The notes under the pieces are model-generated. The model searched no databases and was not told the DNA's origin. It worked only from the letters and a program-made list of their open reading frames with translations. A stretch of DNA of 7,479 nt. It comes from Blastococcus sp. (GTDB lineage Bacteria; Actinomycetota; Actinomycetes; Mycobacteriales; Geodermatophilaceae). The translations under genes and the position numbers were made by a program. The stretch covers positions 1 to 7,479 of the forward strand of contig JAOPUS010000110.1 in the NCBI GenBank assembly GCA_025963345.1, written 5' to 3'. Positions within the stretch are counted from its first letter, which is position 1. The number at the start of each line of letters is the position of its first letter. This document shows positions 1 to 5,913 of the stretch, one piece after another.

Positions 1-304
1 CCTCGAACACGCCGGAGGGCAGGGCCAGCAGGAGGGCCGCGCCCACGCTGCCGGCGAGGCCCGCCAGCAGGACGACCCGGACGGTGATGCCGGGGTGGAG
101 GCGCAGCTCTCGACGGAAGCCCACGGCGGCGCCGGCCCCGGCCGGCACGAGGCCGATGGTGTTCGAGGCGTTCGCCACCACGGGCGGCAGGCCGACTGCC
201 AGCAGGATCGGGAAGCTCAGCAGGGAGGCCACGCCCACCGTGGAGGTGAGCAGCCCGGCGCCGAACCCGGCGAGGACGACCAGGAACTGGTCCAGACCCG
301 TCAT
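1..304 (-). CDS. TauE/SafE-family membrane permease, N-terminal part (cut by window start)
   Basis: The visible 101 residues begin at an ATG with a strong GAGGAGG ribosome binding site 4-5 bases upstream. The rest of the gene lies beyond position 1. The sequence opens with a hydrophobic segment (about residues 6-36) rich in Gly and Ala, including GFGAGLLTSTVGVASLLSFP, followed by LLAVGLPPVVANASNTIGL (about 34-52). This is the usual first-repeat pattern of TauE/SafE (TSUP) permeases: a Gly-rich helix, a Pro, then a V/AxNAxNT motif. A second hydrophobic helix runs from about 73 to 97. Family members sit in the cytoplasmic membrane and move sulfite, sulfonates or related organic anions; the substrate here cannot be told. 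It points the same way as the GntR-type gene upstream of it, but 155 bp and a hairpin separate them, so co-transcription is unlikely. The family call is fairly sure, the substrate unknown. Confidence 0.85.
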   Translation of the reverse strand, partial: MTGLDQFLVVLAGFGAGLLTSTVGVASLLSFPILLAVGLPPVVANASNTIGLVPAGAGAAVGFRRELRLHPGITVRVVLLAGLAGSVGAALLLALPSGVFE

Positions 305-438
305 GCTCCTCCTCGGTCGACGCGTCACCAGGATGGCGCGCTGGCCAGACCACTGAACCAGACGGCACCGGCGCGTCGACGGCTCCGACGACTCCGGCGC
401 CATGGGGTCTGGGGAGGGGGCGGGCCGACGGCCGAACT

Positions 439-457
439 CGTCCCCCGTTGGGCGACG
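439..457 (-). terminator. Hairpin just after the regulator gene
   Basis: Three bases past the regulator's stop codon, 439-446 can pair with 450-457: CGTC with GACG, one C-C mismatch, then CCC with GGG, closed by a 3-nt loop. There is no U-tract, as is common for terminators in high-GC actinobacteria. The remaining non-coding DNA (305-438) is GC-rich and shows no gene; it should hold the permease promoter, which I cannot pick out. Confidence 0.35.
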
Positions 458-459
458 GT

Positions 460-1086
460 TCAGGTGGTGAGCTGACCGAGGCACGCGGTAGCCGCAGCGC
501 TGCCGTCCCCGCGGATGATCGCATCGGCCAGGGCGTCGAGAGAGGCACGCAGAGCGGGCGAGTCCTGCGGGGCCGGGGCTTTCTCGGCGAGCAAGTCGTC
601 GAGGTCGGCCAGCAGGTGCGACCCGGCCAGGCGGCGGATGCACCGCCACGTGTGCTGGAAGGTTCGCTGGCGGCCGTCGTCGGCCAGCATCGCCACCCGG
701 AGCGAGGTCTGCGGATTGGTGGCGGCTGCACGGGAGATCCCCGCCAGAATGGCTTCCCGGGCTGCGTACACCTCGTCCTGCGGCCGGCTCGCCAGCTGCT
801 CGTCCAGCGGGCCGGCTGCCGTGCCGATCGAAGGAGCGGGATCACGCACCAGTGCGCCGACTCCGTGCCGGACCTCGATCCGGCCCCGGGTCTCCAGCGC
901 CGCGAGAGCCCGGGACAGGGTGGCCCGGCTGACCCCTAGCTCGGTGGCGAGCTGTCGCTCCGATGGCAGGCGGTCGCCACCGACGAGCCCCTGAGCCTCG
1001 ATGAAGTCGGAGATGTGGGCAGCGAGCTTCTCGTACAGCCGTTCCCGGCGGACAGGTGACATCCGGCGCGGTGTGACCGAGTCCAT
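460..1086 (-). CDS. GntR-family transcriptional regulator, FadR/FCD-type
   Basis: A 208-residue DNA-binding regulator. Residues about 13-81 form a GntR winged helix-turn-helix: LYEKLAAHISDFI, then GDRLPSERQLATELGVSRAT and LSRALAALETRGRIEV, the latter including the recognition helix and wing. The rest (about 95-208) is all-helical and best matches a short FCD effector domain. The usual FCD metal ligands look weak: FQHTWRCIRRLAGSHLLADL (about 133-152) stands where D-x-x-FH is normal, and the last helix ends ACLGQL without the expected His. It may bind an acid without a metal. An upstream GTG (1095) is in frame, but it lies inside the predicted -10 box; the ATG at 1086 lies at the predicted transcription start, so a leaderless start is preferred. 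The gene is divergent from the MatC-type carrier, the classic arrangement of a local regulator controlling that carrier and itself. MatR of rhizobial malonate loci is also GntR-type. Confidence 0.85.
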   Translation of the reverse strand: MDSVTPRRMSPVRRERLYEKLAAHISDFIEAQGLVGGDRLPSERQLATELGVSRATLSRALAALETRGRIEVRHGVGALVRDPAPSIGTAAGPLDEQLASRPQDEVYAAREAILAGISRAAATNPQTSLRVAMLADDGRQRTFQHTWRCIRRLAGSHLLADLDDLLAEKAPAPQDSPALRASLDALADAIIRGDGSAAATACLGQLTT

Positions 1087-1093
1087 ACACGTC

Positions 1094-1123
1094 ACCTTAG
1101 TGCCGGAGTGGCTCAGTTGTCAG
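1094..1123 (-). promoter_or_regulatory. Predicted promoter of the GntR regulator
   Basis: On the minus strand, CTGACA (1118-1123) lies 18 bases before TAAGGT (1094-1099), a fair sigma-70-type -35/-10 pair. Transcription would begin near 1087, almost exactly at the ATG at 1086, so the mRNA would be leaderless. The -35 box touches the repeated GTGGCTCAG operator candidate, which suggests autoregulation. This is inferred from sequence only. Confidence 0.45.
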
Positions 1124-1136
1124 GTGGCTCAGCCAC
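1108..1136. promoter_or_regulatory. Operator candidate: GTGGCTCAG repeat and 13-bp palindrome
   Basis: GTGGCTCAG occurs at 1108-1116 and again at 1124-1132, 16 bp apart. The second copy is part of a perfect palindrome, GTGGCT-C-AGCCAC (1124-1136). Its TGG-N5-CCA core matches the spacing of FadR-type GntR operators. It lies between the divergent regulator and carrier genes and overlaps both predicted promoters. The likely ligand is the regulator encoded next door. Confidence 0.5.
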
Positions 1137-1145
1137 TGGCAATAT
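1117..1145 (+). promoter_or_regulatory. Predicted promoter of the MatC-type carrier
   Basis: TTGTCA (1117-1122) is a good -35 box. An A/T-rich patch follows, with CAATAT at 1140-1145 (17-bp spacing); this is the only A/T-rich spot in the intergenic region. The 13-bp palindrome fills the spacer, so a bound regulator would block RNA polymerase. The -10 match is poor, so the exact box is uncertain. Confidence 0.35.
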
Positions 1146-1201
1146 ACAGCCGGCGTCGGCATGGCCGCCGTCACATCTCCCTGCTCACCCCTAGGACTCC
1201 G

Positions 1202-2557
1202 TTGTCTCACGAACTGATCTCGCTCGCGGTACTCGCGATCGTGTTCCTCGTCGCGACCGTGCGTGGCGTCAACATGGGCGCCCTTGCGCTCGTGGCGGCG
1301 TTCATCGTGGGCGTGACGGTCTTTGCCCTGGACGCCGACGGCGTGCTCACCGGTTTCCCCGGCAACCTCTTCGTCATCCTGGTCGGCGTCACGTACCTGT
1401 TCGCCCTCGCCAAGAACAACGGCACGGTCGACTGGCTGGTGCACGGCGCTGTGCGTGCGGTCGGCGGCCGCGTCGCACTCGTTCCGTGGGCGATGTTCCT
1501 GGTCTGCGCACTCGTCACCGCGATCGGCGCCGTCAGCCCCGCCGCCGTGGCCATCGTCGCTCCGATCGCCATGGGCTTCGCGGCCCGCTACCGGATCCAC
1601 CCGCTGATGATGGGCATGATGGTGGTGCAGGGGGCGACCGCCGGGAGCTTCTCGCCCATCGGCATCTTCGGCAGCATCACCAACGGCGTCGTCGAGCAGA
1701 ACGACCTGCCCGGCAGCCCGGCCTTCCTGTTCGGGGCGACCTTCCTGGCGGCCACGGTCATCGCGGTCATCACCTACGTCGTCTTCGGCGGCCGCGAGCT
1801 GGTGGCCCGGGGTCGCGAGGACGCCCAGGTGGCCGCCATGGCCGCCGAGGCCGAGAAGGCGTCGTACGCCGTCACGCGGACGACGACCGGTGGCACCCCG
1901 CACTCAGCAGTGGAGGTGACCCGCAACGCGGGGTCCGGCAGCAACGCGGACGACGCCCACCGGCTCAACCCCGAGCGCATCGTGACCCTGCTGGGGCTCG
2001 TCGCCCTGATCGTGGGGGCGCTCGGTTTCGACCTCGACGTCGGCTTCACCGCCCTCACCATTGCCGTCGCCCTCACGCTGGCCTTCCCGAAGGCAGCCAA
2101 GGGTGCGGTGGAGAAGATCAGCTGGGGCACGGTGCTCCTGATCGGCGGCATCGTCACCTACGTCAACCTGCTCCAGGCCCAGGGCGTCGTCGACTGGCTG
2201 GGTGAGCGGGTCGCCGAGGTCGGTGCGCCCCTGGTGGCCGCCCTGCTGATCTGCCTGATCGGGGCCGTCGTCTCGGCGTTCGCCTCCACCACGGGCATCA
2301 TCGGCGCGCTGATCCCGCTCGCCGTGCCCTTCCTGCTGACCGACCAGGTCAGTGCCATCGCCCTGATCGCCGCGCTGGGCATCTCCAGCTCGGTGGTCGA
2401 CTGCAGCCCGTTCTCCACCAACGGCGCGCTCGTGGTCGCGAACGCCGACCCCGACGACAGGGACATGGTGTTCAAGCGGCTGATGCAGTGGGGGATGTCG
2501 ATCGTCGTGATCGCACCGATCGTGGTGTGGGCGGTTCTGGTGCTGCCCACCGCGTGA
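1202..2557 (+). CDS. matC: MatC-type dicarboxylate (malonate) carrier
   Basis: A 451-residue integral membrane carrier with about 10-12 hydrophobic segments. The first 135 residues fit the MatC N-terminal domain: HELISLAVLAIVFLVATVRG, then VNMGALALVAAFIVG. Two inverted-repeat-like halves flank a charged cytoplasmic linker (about 198-256). The first half has the re-entrant-type stretch VVQGATAGSFSPIGIFGSIT (141-160); the second has FASTTGIIGALIPLA (360-374) and SSSVVDCSPFSTNGALVV (395-412), a typical MatC signature. Relatives import malonate or other C3-C4 dicarboxylates. The frame stays open far upstream, but that part is antisense to the regulator gene. Between the predicted promoter and residue 1 the only start codon in frame is TTG at 1202, with a weak AGGA 5 bases before it; the protein then begins right at the first helix, as in the family. 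The divergent GntR gene probably controls it. No matA or matB lies nearby, so the carried acid is unproven. Confidence 0.8.
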   Translation: MSHELISLAVLAIVFLVATVRGVNMGALALVAAFIVGVTVFALDADGVLTGFPGNLFVILVGVTYLFALAKNNGTVDWLVHGAVRAVGGRVALVPWAMFLVCALVTAIGAVSPAAVAIVAPIAMGFAARYRIHPLMMGMMVVQGATAGSFSPIGIFGSITNGVVEQNDLPGSPAFLFGATFLAATVIAVITYVVFGGRELVARGREDAQVAAMAAEAEKASYAVTRTTTGGTPHSAVEVTRNAGSGSNADDAHRLNPERIVTLLGLVALIVGALGFDLDVGFTALTIAVALTLAFPKAAKGAVEKISWGTVLLIGGIVTYVNLLQAQGVVDWLGERVAEVGAPLVAALLICLIGAVVSAFASTTGIIGALIPLAVPFLLTDQVSAIALIAALGISSSVVDCSPFSTNGALVVANADPDDRDMVFKRLMQWGMSIVVIAPIVVWAVLVLPTA

Positions 2558-2560
2558 GCC

Positions 2561-2580
2561 CGGGCCGCGTCGGCGGCCCG
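2561..2580. terminator. Bidirectional GC hairpin between convergent genes
   Basis: A perfect 8-bp stem, CGGGCCGC (2561-2568) with GCGGCCCG (2573-2580), closes a GTCG loop. It sits in the 26-bp gap between two convergent stop codons, 3 bases from each. No U-tract follows on either strand. Position and symmetry suit a shared terminator. Confidence 0.65.
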
Positions 2581-2583
2581 CGG

Positions 2584-3249
2584 TCACAGCGTCCGCAACA
2601 CGCCCGGAAGGTCCGCAGCCTCCTCGATCTCGAGCGACGGCTGCGGACCTTCTGTGTCGATGACGTGGCCGCGCCGCGCCAGGCGCACCGTGGTGATGCC
2701 GGCCTCCAGCGCGCCGCGCACGTCCCGCGCCGACGCGGCCACGTGCACCAGGCGCTCCGGGGCCACGGTCGTTGCGGCTCGGCGGTAGATGTCCGCGCTC
2801 GGTTTGTACGCGCCCAACCGCTGCGACGTGAGCAATAGCTCTGGCTCGACGAGACGAGCGGCGCGCGTGGTCCGGGCGAGCGCGTCGTCGACGTTCGACA
2901 GGATGCCGGTCCGGTGCTCGGCCGCCACGGCGCGGACCCCGTCGGCGACGTCCGGCCACAGCGGCCACTCCGCGACCGAGTCCTGGACCGTCGCGAGGTC
3001 GGCGTCGAGCGTCCCCCCGTCCAGACCGAGCTCGTCGTAGGTACGCACCAGGGCCTGCCGGGACAGGTCGGAGAAGGTCACCGGGGGCCGGGCGGTGCGC
3101 TGCAGTGCCTTGTTGTGACCGTCCCAGCGGTCGTAGAGCGCCTCGCCGGTCGGGTCCCACCCCCGACGAGCAGCCAGGGCGGCGAAGGCGGACGAGCCTC
3201 CGCTGCGACTGTCGGTCAGAGCACTGAACAGGTCGAACGTGACGATCAC
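2584..3249 (-). CDS. HAD-superfamily hydrolase, haloacid-dehalogenase-like
   Basis: A 221-residue soluble hydrolase, the normal length for the class. HAD motif I is at the very N-terminus, TFDLFSALTDS, with Asp6 as predicted nucleophile. The second Asp of the phosphatase DxDx(T/V) pattern is Phe8, as in 2-haloacid dehalogenases, which carry an aromatic residue there. Motif II is GILSNVD (Ser118), motif III LGAYKPSADIY (Lys149), motif IV AASARDVRGALEAG (Asp176) in place of the phosphatase GDS..D. An alpha-helical cap lies at about 15-95. It probably hydrolyses a small phosphorylated or halogenated acid in the cytoplasm; which one cannot be told. The frame remains open upstream to 3612, but codon use there is poor and residue 1 at GTG 3249 starts just before the catalytic strand, as the family requires. 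GATACT, seven bases upstream, would make the message leaderless. It converges on matC and is probably an independent unit. Confidence 0.8.
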   Translation of the reverse strand: MIVTFDLFSALTDSRSGGSSAFAALAARRGWDPTGEALYDRWDGHNKALQRTARPPVTFSDLSRQALVRTYDELGLDGGTLDADLATVQDSVAEWPLWPDVADGVRAVAAEHRTGILSNVDDALARTTRAARLVEPELLLTSQRLGAYKPSADIYRRAATTVAPERLVHVAASARDVRGALEAGITTVRLARRGHVIDTEGPQPSLEIEEAADLPGVLRTL

Positions 3250-3256
3250 GCCGACG

Positions 3257-3262
3257 AGTATC
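3257..3262 (-). promoter_or_regulatory. Possible -10 box of the HAD hydrolase gene
   Basis: The minus strand reads GATACT here, four of six matches to TATAAT, ending seven bases before the GTG start. A start of transcription at or next to the GTG would fit the lack of a clear ribosome binding site. I see no good -35 box. Confidence 0.25.
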
Positions 3263-3445
3263 CGGGTTCGCCCCGGCCTCCGAGCGAAGACCCGGCGACA
3301 CCACGGTCGTGGGGCCCCCGCGCCGTTCCGCCGGCGCCGTACGGTGTGCCGTGGGTGAGCGTCCACCGTGAGGCGGCGACCTGTCCGGGTGCCCTGAGCA
3401 TCCTCGGGTGTGGCCACGTGTCTCGCCCGATCCGGCGCTGTGCGG
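3263..3445. other. Non-coding DNA between the HAD gene and repeat copy 1
   Basis: No credible gene. It holds a small inverted repeat, CCACG-GT-CGTGG (3301-3312), about 50 bp upstream of the HAD start, which could be an operator. Reading frames across it are rich in Arg, Pro and Gly and look like chance. Confidence 0.4.
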
Positions 3446-3541
3446 TTGTCCCGGGCGTTGTCCTTATCCTTGTCCCCGGGATTGTTCTCGTGTCCCGCCG
3501 ACGTGGGGTATGGGAACAACTCCGGCGACCTGCACTTTCGC
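3446..3541 (+). repeat. Dispersed 96-bp hairpin repeat, copy 1
   Basis: First of three collinear copies in the same orientation. Three 12-bp units (3446-3457, 3458-3469, 3470-3481), each starting TTGTCC, lead into the left stem arm TTGTTCTCGT (3482-3491). The right arm is ATGGGAACAA (3510-3519), after an 18-nt loop. A conserved tail GACCTGCACTTTCGC follows (3527-3541). It matches copy 3 at about 81 of 96 positions by eye. Its two changes in the left arm keep pairing as U-G and G-U if read as plus-strand RNA; one loop change weakens an inner CGCC/GGCG helix seen in the other copies. This copy lies between divergent genes, so it is not simply a terminator of an upstream gene. Confidence 0.85.
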
Positions 3542-3810
3542 GAGTTTCGCTGCGCAGTGCCGTGCTGGGTCTCGGAACGCGGCGTGGTCGACCCCGGAAC
3601 GTAGATCGGCATCGCCTGGAACGCCTGGACGGCCGGGTGATCTGGTCGTGCAGGGCGAGCGGGTCGATTCCGGCGATGTCTCGAGCCGCGATCACGGTGG
3701 GAAACCCGCTGACGGGCCGCTCGGCGGCAGGTTCATCCGAAGGGACTTGCGTCCCTGGCAGAGTCCGGTGCCCGGCGGGACAGTGAGCTGCCACGGGGTC
3801 CACTCCGTCA
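3542..3810 (-). other. Gap before the methyltransferase gene, with a possible decayed coding remnant
   Basis: No intact gene. On the minus strand, about 3803-3640 reads VSGFPTVIAARDIAGIDPLA followed by LHDQITRP, with hydrophobic second positions and G/C third positions as in real coding DNA. The likeness then continues in another frame, AVQAFQAMPIYVPGS (about 3638-3590), before running into repeat copy 1. That could be the frameshifted remnant of a small gene. I do not recognise the family, and chance is possible. The plus strand of the same DNA must contain the methyltransferase promoter, which I cannot place. Confidence 0.25.
3741..3756. other. Perfect small hairpin upstream of the methyltransferase
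   Basis: AGGGAC (3741-3746) pairs perfectly with GTCCCT (3751-3756) around a 4-nt loop. On the minus strand the loop reads GCAA, a stable GNRA tetraloop. It lies 67 bp before the methyltransferase start and could be part of its leader or of the possible remnant on the other strand. It fits no riboswitch class that I can recognise. Confidence 0.3.
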
Positions 3811-3823
3811 GGGGGAGTCGGCC

Positions 3824-4879
3824 ATGGCCGTGGACGAGGCCAAGCTCAACGACCTGCTCGGGCGGTTCGTCATCGACGTGGGAGCGAGCTTCCAGGCACT
3901 GGGCGCGGTCCTCGGGGACCGGCTCGGGCTCTACCGGGCGCTCCTGGCCGTGATGCCGGCCGTACCCGCGGACGTCGCCCGGGAGGCGGACGTCGATGAG
4001 CGGTACGTGCGCGAGTGGCTGGCAGCCCAGGCGGCGGGCGGCTATGTGACCTACGACCCGGCGAGCGAGCGGTTCTCCCTCACCGAGGAGCAGGCGTTCG
4101 TGCTCGCCGACCCGAACGGCATGCAGGCGGCCGCGGCCTTTCTCATCCCGCTCGCCGCCGGCACGAACATCGACCGGATCGCCGACGCCGTCCGCACCGG
4201 TGAGGGCTTTCCCTGGCACGCCCATGACCCGGGGCTGTTCGAGGGGACGGAGCGGTTCTTCCGGCCGGGCTACGTCGCCAACCTCGTGTCCTCGTGGATC
4301 CCGGCGCTGGACGGCGTGGAGGACAAGCTGCGCGCGGGGGCCCGGGTCGCCGACGTGGGGTGCGGCCACGGCTCCTCGACGCTGCTGCTGGCCGCGGCTT
4401 ACCCCGCCTCTCAGATCGTCGGCTTCGACTACCACGCACCCTCGGTTGAACAGGCCCGCAAGCGCGCCGTCGACGCCGGGCTCGCCGACCGGGTCTCGTT
4501 CGAGGTGGCGAGCGCCGCCGATTTCCCAGGCGAGGGCTACGACCTGGTGGCGATCTTCGACGCCCTGCACGACATGCCCGACCCCCTCACTGCGGCACGG
4601 CACGTCCGCGAGACCCTTGCCGACGACGGCACCTTCCTGCTGGTTGAGCCGTACGCCAATGACCGGCTCGAGGACAACCTCAACCCGGTCGGCCGGCTCT
4701 ACTACGGGGCGTCGACGGTGATCTGCGTAGCGCATTCGATGACGGAGGAGCCCAGGACGGCGCTCGGCGCCCAGGCCGGGGAGGCGCGGCTCGCTGAGCT
4801 GCTGAACGAGGCCGGGTTCAGCCGCGTACGGCGGGCCACTGAGACCCCCTTCAACCTGGTGCTCGAGGCCCGCCCCTGA
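3824..4879 (+). CDS. Class I SAM-dependent methyltransferase, Rv2258c-like
   Basis: A 351-residue two-domain enzyme. Residues about 10-95 form a winged helix-like N-terminal domain of the type found in Mycobacterium tuberculosis Rv2258c: dimer helix FQALGAVLGDRLGLYRAL, then VPADVAREADVDERYVREWL and a wing GGYVTYDPASERFSLT. A helical linker carries FPWHAHDPGLFEGTERFFRP (129-148). The C-terminal Rossmann domain has motif I VADVGCGHGSS (175-185) for the SAM methionine and ribose, the acidic post-motif GFDYH (200-204), DLVAIFDALHDM (240-251) and LLVEPY (272-277). Length is nearly that of Rv2258c. These enzymes probably methylate a small molecule in the cytoplasm; the acceptor is unknown. GGGGGAG (3811-3817) lies six bases before the ATG, giving a clear start. 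A small ORF follows after 18 bp, in the same frame, with its own ribosome binding site, so the two are probably co-transcribed. Repeat copy 1 lies upstream and copy 2 downstream of this pair. Confidence 0.9.
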   Translation: MAVDEAKLNDLLGRFVIDVGASFQALGAVLGDRLGLYRALLAVMPAVPADVAREADVDERYVREWLAAQAAGGYVTYDPASERFSLTEEQAFVLADPNGMQAAAAFLIPLAAGTNIDRIADAVRTGEGFPWHAHDPGLFEGTERFFRPGYVANLVSSWIPALDGVEDKLRAGARVADVGCGHGSSTLLLAAAYPASQIVGFDYHAPSVEQARKRAVDAGLADRVSFEVASAADFPGEGYDLVAIFDALHDMPDPLTAARHVRETLADDGTFLLVEPYANDRLEDNLNPVGRLYYGASTVICVAHSMTEEPRTALGAQAGEARLAELLNEAGFSRVRRATETPFNLVLEARP

Positions 4880-4897
4880 CGGACGGAAGGGCGACAA

Positions 4898-5260
4898 CTG
4901 ACGTGGGGGACGCCCGGGGAGTACGACGGACAGCTGGGCATCGAGCAGTTCGCCGAGGACGGCACCGAGTACCGCTTCGTGCCCGACCGGCCCTCAGACC
5001 CCGGTGCACGGGCGGAGATGTCGCTGCTCGTAGCCCTGGGCCCCGGGCTGCCGGGAGAGGGGCTCCCGGCGGTCACGCGGCTACGGGAGCTGCTCGCGCT
5101 GGTGCGTGACGACATCTGCCCCGGTCCTTCCCGTACCTGTAGCGGCTTGTGTCGTCCAGCCTCGTGGAGCCGCGCAGATGTCCCCTGCGTTGTCCCTATG
5201 CTTGTCCCGGGGCTTGTTCCCATGTCCCGCCGACGTGGCGTATGGGAACAACTCCAGTGA
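4898..5260 (+). CDS. Unrecognised small protein whose 3' end runs into repeat copy 2
   Basis: I do not recognise this protein. The frame shows good actinobacterial codon use from about 4901 to 5115: TWGTPGEYDGQLGIEQFAED, then a strand-like EYRFVPDRP, and helices AEMSLLVALGPGL and AVTRLRELLALVRDD. After about residue 72 the character changes to Cys/Pro/Arg-rich low-quality sequence, and the last 28 or so residues (VPMLVPGLVPMSRRRGVWEQ) are encoded by the repeat. No ATG, GTG or TTG exists at the head of the good region; the CTG at 4898 has GGAAGGG six bases upstream, the best start candidate. The next option, GTG 4979, would discard a well-coded stretch. Either CTG is used, or the start was mutated. 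The protein probably lost its native C-terminus when the repeat arrived. It follows the methyltransferase by 18 bp and may have assisted it. Call it a probable damaged gene. Confidence 0.5.
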   Translation: MTWGTPGEYDGQLGIEQFAEDGTEYRFVPDRPSDPGARAEMSLLVALGPGLPGEGLPAVTRLRELLALVRDDICPGPSRTCSGLCRPASWSRADVPCVVPMLVPGLVPMSRRRGVWEQLQ

Positions 5261-5273
5261 CCTGCGGTTTCTC
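5178..5273 (+). repeat. Dispersed 96-bp hairpin repeat, copy 2
   Basis: Same layout as copy 1 with no insertions or deletions. Units are at 5178-5189, 5190-5201 (TTGTCCCTATGC) and 5202-5213 (TTGTCCCGGGGC). The stem arms TTGTTCCCAT (5214-5223) and ATGGGAACAA (5242-5251) pair perfectly, and an inner CGCC/GGCG helix can form in the loop. About 86 of 96 positions equal copy 3; differences cluster at the two ends. It encodes the last part and stop of the small ORF before it and may end that transcript. Confidence 0.85.
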
Positions 5274-5576
5274 ACGACTAGCCGCCCGTCGTCCTGAGCC
5301 GTCTGGGGACGCGCCGCCTTCAGCGGTGGAACGCGGATCCGTGTGACGTGGAACGCCGGCCGGACACGGCTTGGGCGATGCGACGTGCGGCTGCATGGGG
5401 GCCACACGTCCGGGCGACCGCATGGCCTACGAGTTCCGACGCCGACGGGCCCGGCCGGCTCTTCGGTCCACGTAGCGGCACAACAGACTGCTGACGGTCC
5501 TGGGTCCCAGCCACCCCAGGGCGGCGTGTCAGATCGCCTGGATGTTGCTGTGCCAGCCAACTGCCAGGATCGCCTA
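5274..5576. other. Gap without a clear gene
   Basis: Both strands are open over long stretches, as is usual at this GC content, but no frame has a ribosome binding site, a recognisable motif or consistent codon use. A 33-codon minus-strand stretch (5430-5528, HAALGWLGPRTVSSLL) looks locally coding, but it is closed by stops on both sides. The plus-strand frame that leads into the next gene from 5343 reads as Arg/Gly/Pro-rich filler. Confidence 0.4.
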
Positions 5577-5861
5577 GTGGCGACCTACGAGGTAGCGGTG
5601 ACCTACACAGTCGAAGTCGTAGATGAGGAGGCGCTGCTCCACGCCGGCGCGGCCGCATGGGAGGCCACAGCCGGGGGCTGGGCGGTCCGCGTCGACGACG
5701 ACGGCAGCGTCGTGGCGGCCACGGACGAGGAGGCAGCGGCTGACACCCCTGGGCTCGAGGCCAGCATCGCCTTCGTCCTGGGTGGCCAGCCATACCCGGT
5801 CGTGCCCGGAGTGCGATTCGCCGGCTCGTCCGTCGGGGTCCAGTCAGGCACCTCGAAGTAG
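5577..5861 (+). CDS. Small acidic hypothetical protein
   Basis: A 94-residue protein of no family I recognise. It opens with alternating polar and hydrophobic residues typical of a beta-strand (TYEVAVTYTVEVVDEEALL), then a helix LLHAGAAAWEATAGG, a second strand WAVRVDDDGSVVAAT, an acidic loop (TDEEAAADT) and a last segment SIAFVLGGQPYPVVPGVRFA. It has no signal peptide or membrane helix and is strongly acidic. AGGA seven bases before GTG 5577 sets the preferred start. A second GTG (5598), with GAGG five bases upstream, is a real alternative and would give 87 residues. The open frame extends up to 5343, but that part has poor codon use. It stands alone between repeat copy 2 and a structured non-coding stretch. 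That it is coding is likely; its job is unknown. Confidence 0.6.
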   Translation: MATYEVAVTYTVEVVDEEALLHAGAAAWEATAGGWAVRVDDDGSVVAATDEEAAADTPGLEASIAFVLGGQPYPVVPGVRFAGSSVGVQSGTSK

Positions 5862-5862
5862 T

Positions 5863-5877
5863 CGGGGGAAGACCCCG
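5863..5877 (+). terminator. Short GC hairpin after the small acidic protein gene
   Basis: CGGGG (5863-5867) pairs with CCCCG (5873-5877) around GAAGA, one base past the stop codon. The stem is only five pairs and no U-tract follows, so this is a weak terminator candidate. Confidence 0.3.
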
Positions 5878-5913
5878 CGCGCGGTGACGGCAGCTTGCGA
5901 CCGGGTTGTTGAG

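Noticed and set aside
1904..3304. 466-codon open frame on the minus strand
   Set aside because: It is antisense to matC and out of frame with the HAD gene. The translation is Arg/Gly/Asp/His-rich with no motif, a typical shadow at high GC.
3446..3492. CRISPR-like array from TTGTCC units
   Set aside because: Units are 12 bp with no spacers between them and only three or four units per copy, and the same order recurs in all three copies.
3725..3765. Cyclic-di-GMP (GEMM) or SAM-type riboswitch suggested by the GCAA-capped hairpin
   Set aside because: The other conserved parts of these riboswitches are absent on both strands; one GNRA hairpin is not enough.
3692..4897. 401-codon open frame on the minus strand
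   Set aside because: Fully antisense to the methyltransferase, whose SAM-binding motifs and ribosome binding site are clear. The antisense product shows no family features.
4903..5109. 68-codon GTG-initiated ORF directly after the methyltransferase
   Set aside because: Its product is Arg/Gly-rich noise, while the frame from 4898 over the same DNA has proper codon use and mixed amino acid content.
5427..5531. C-terminal fragment of a gene on the minus strand (HAALGWLGPRTVSSLL)
   Set aside because: Only 33 codons between two stops and no recognisable family; too short to separate from chance.
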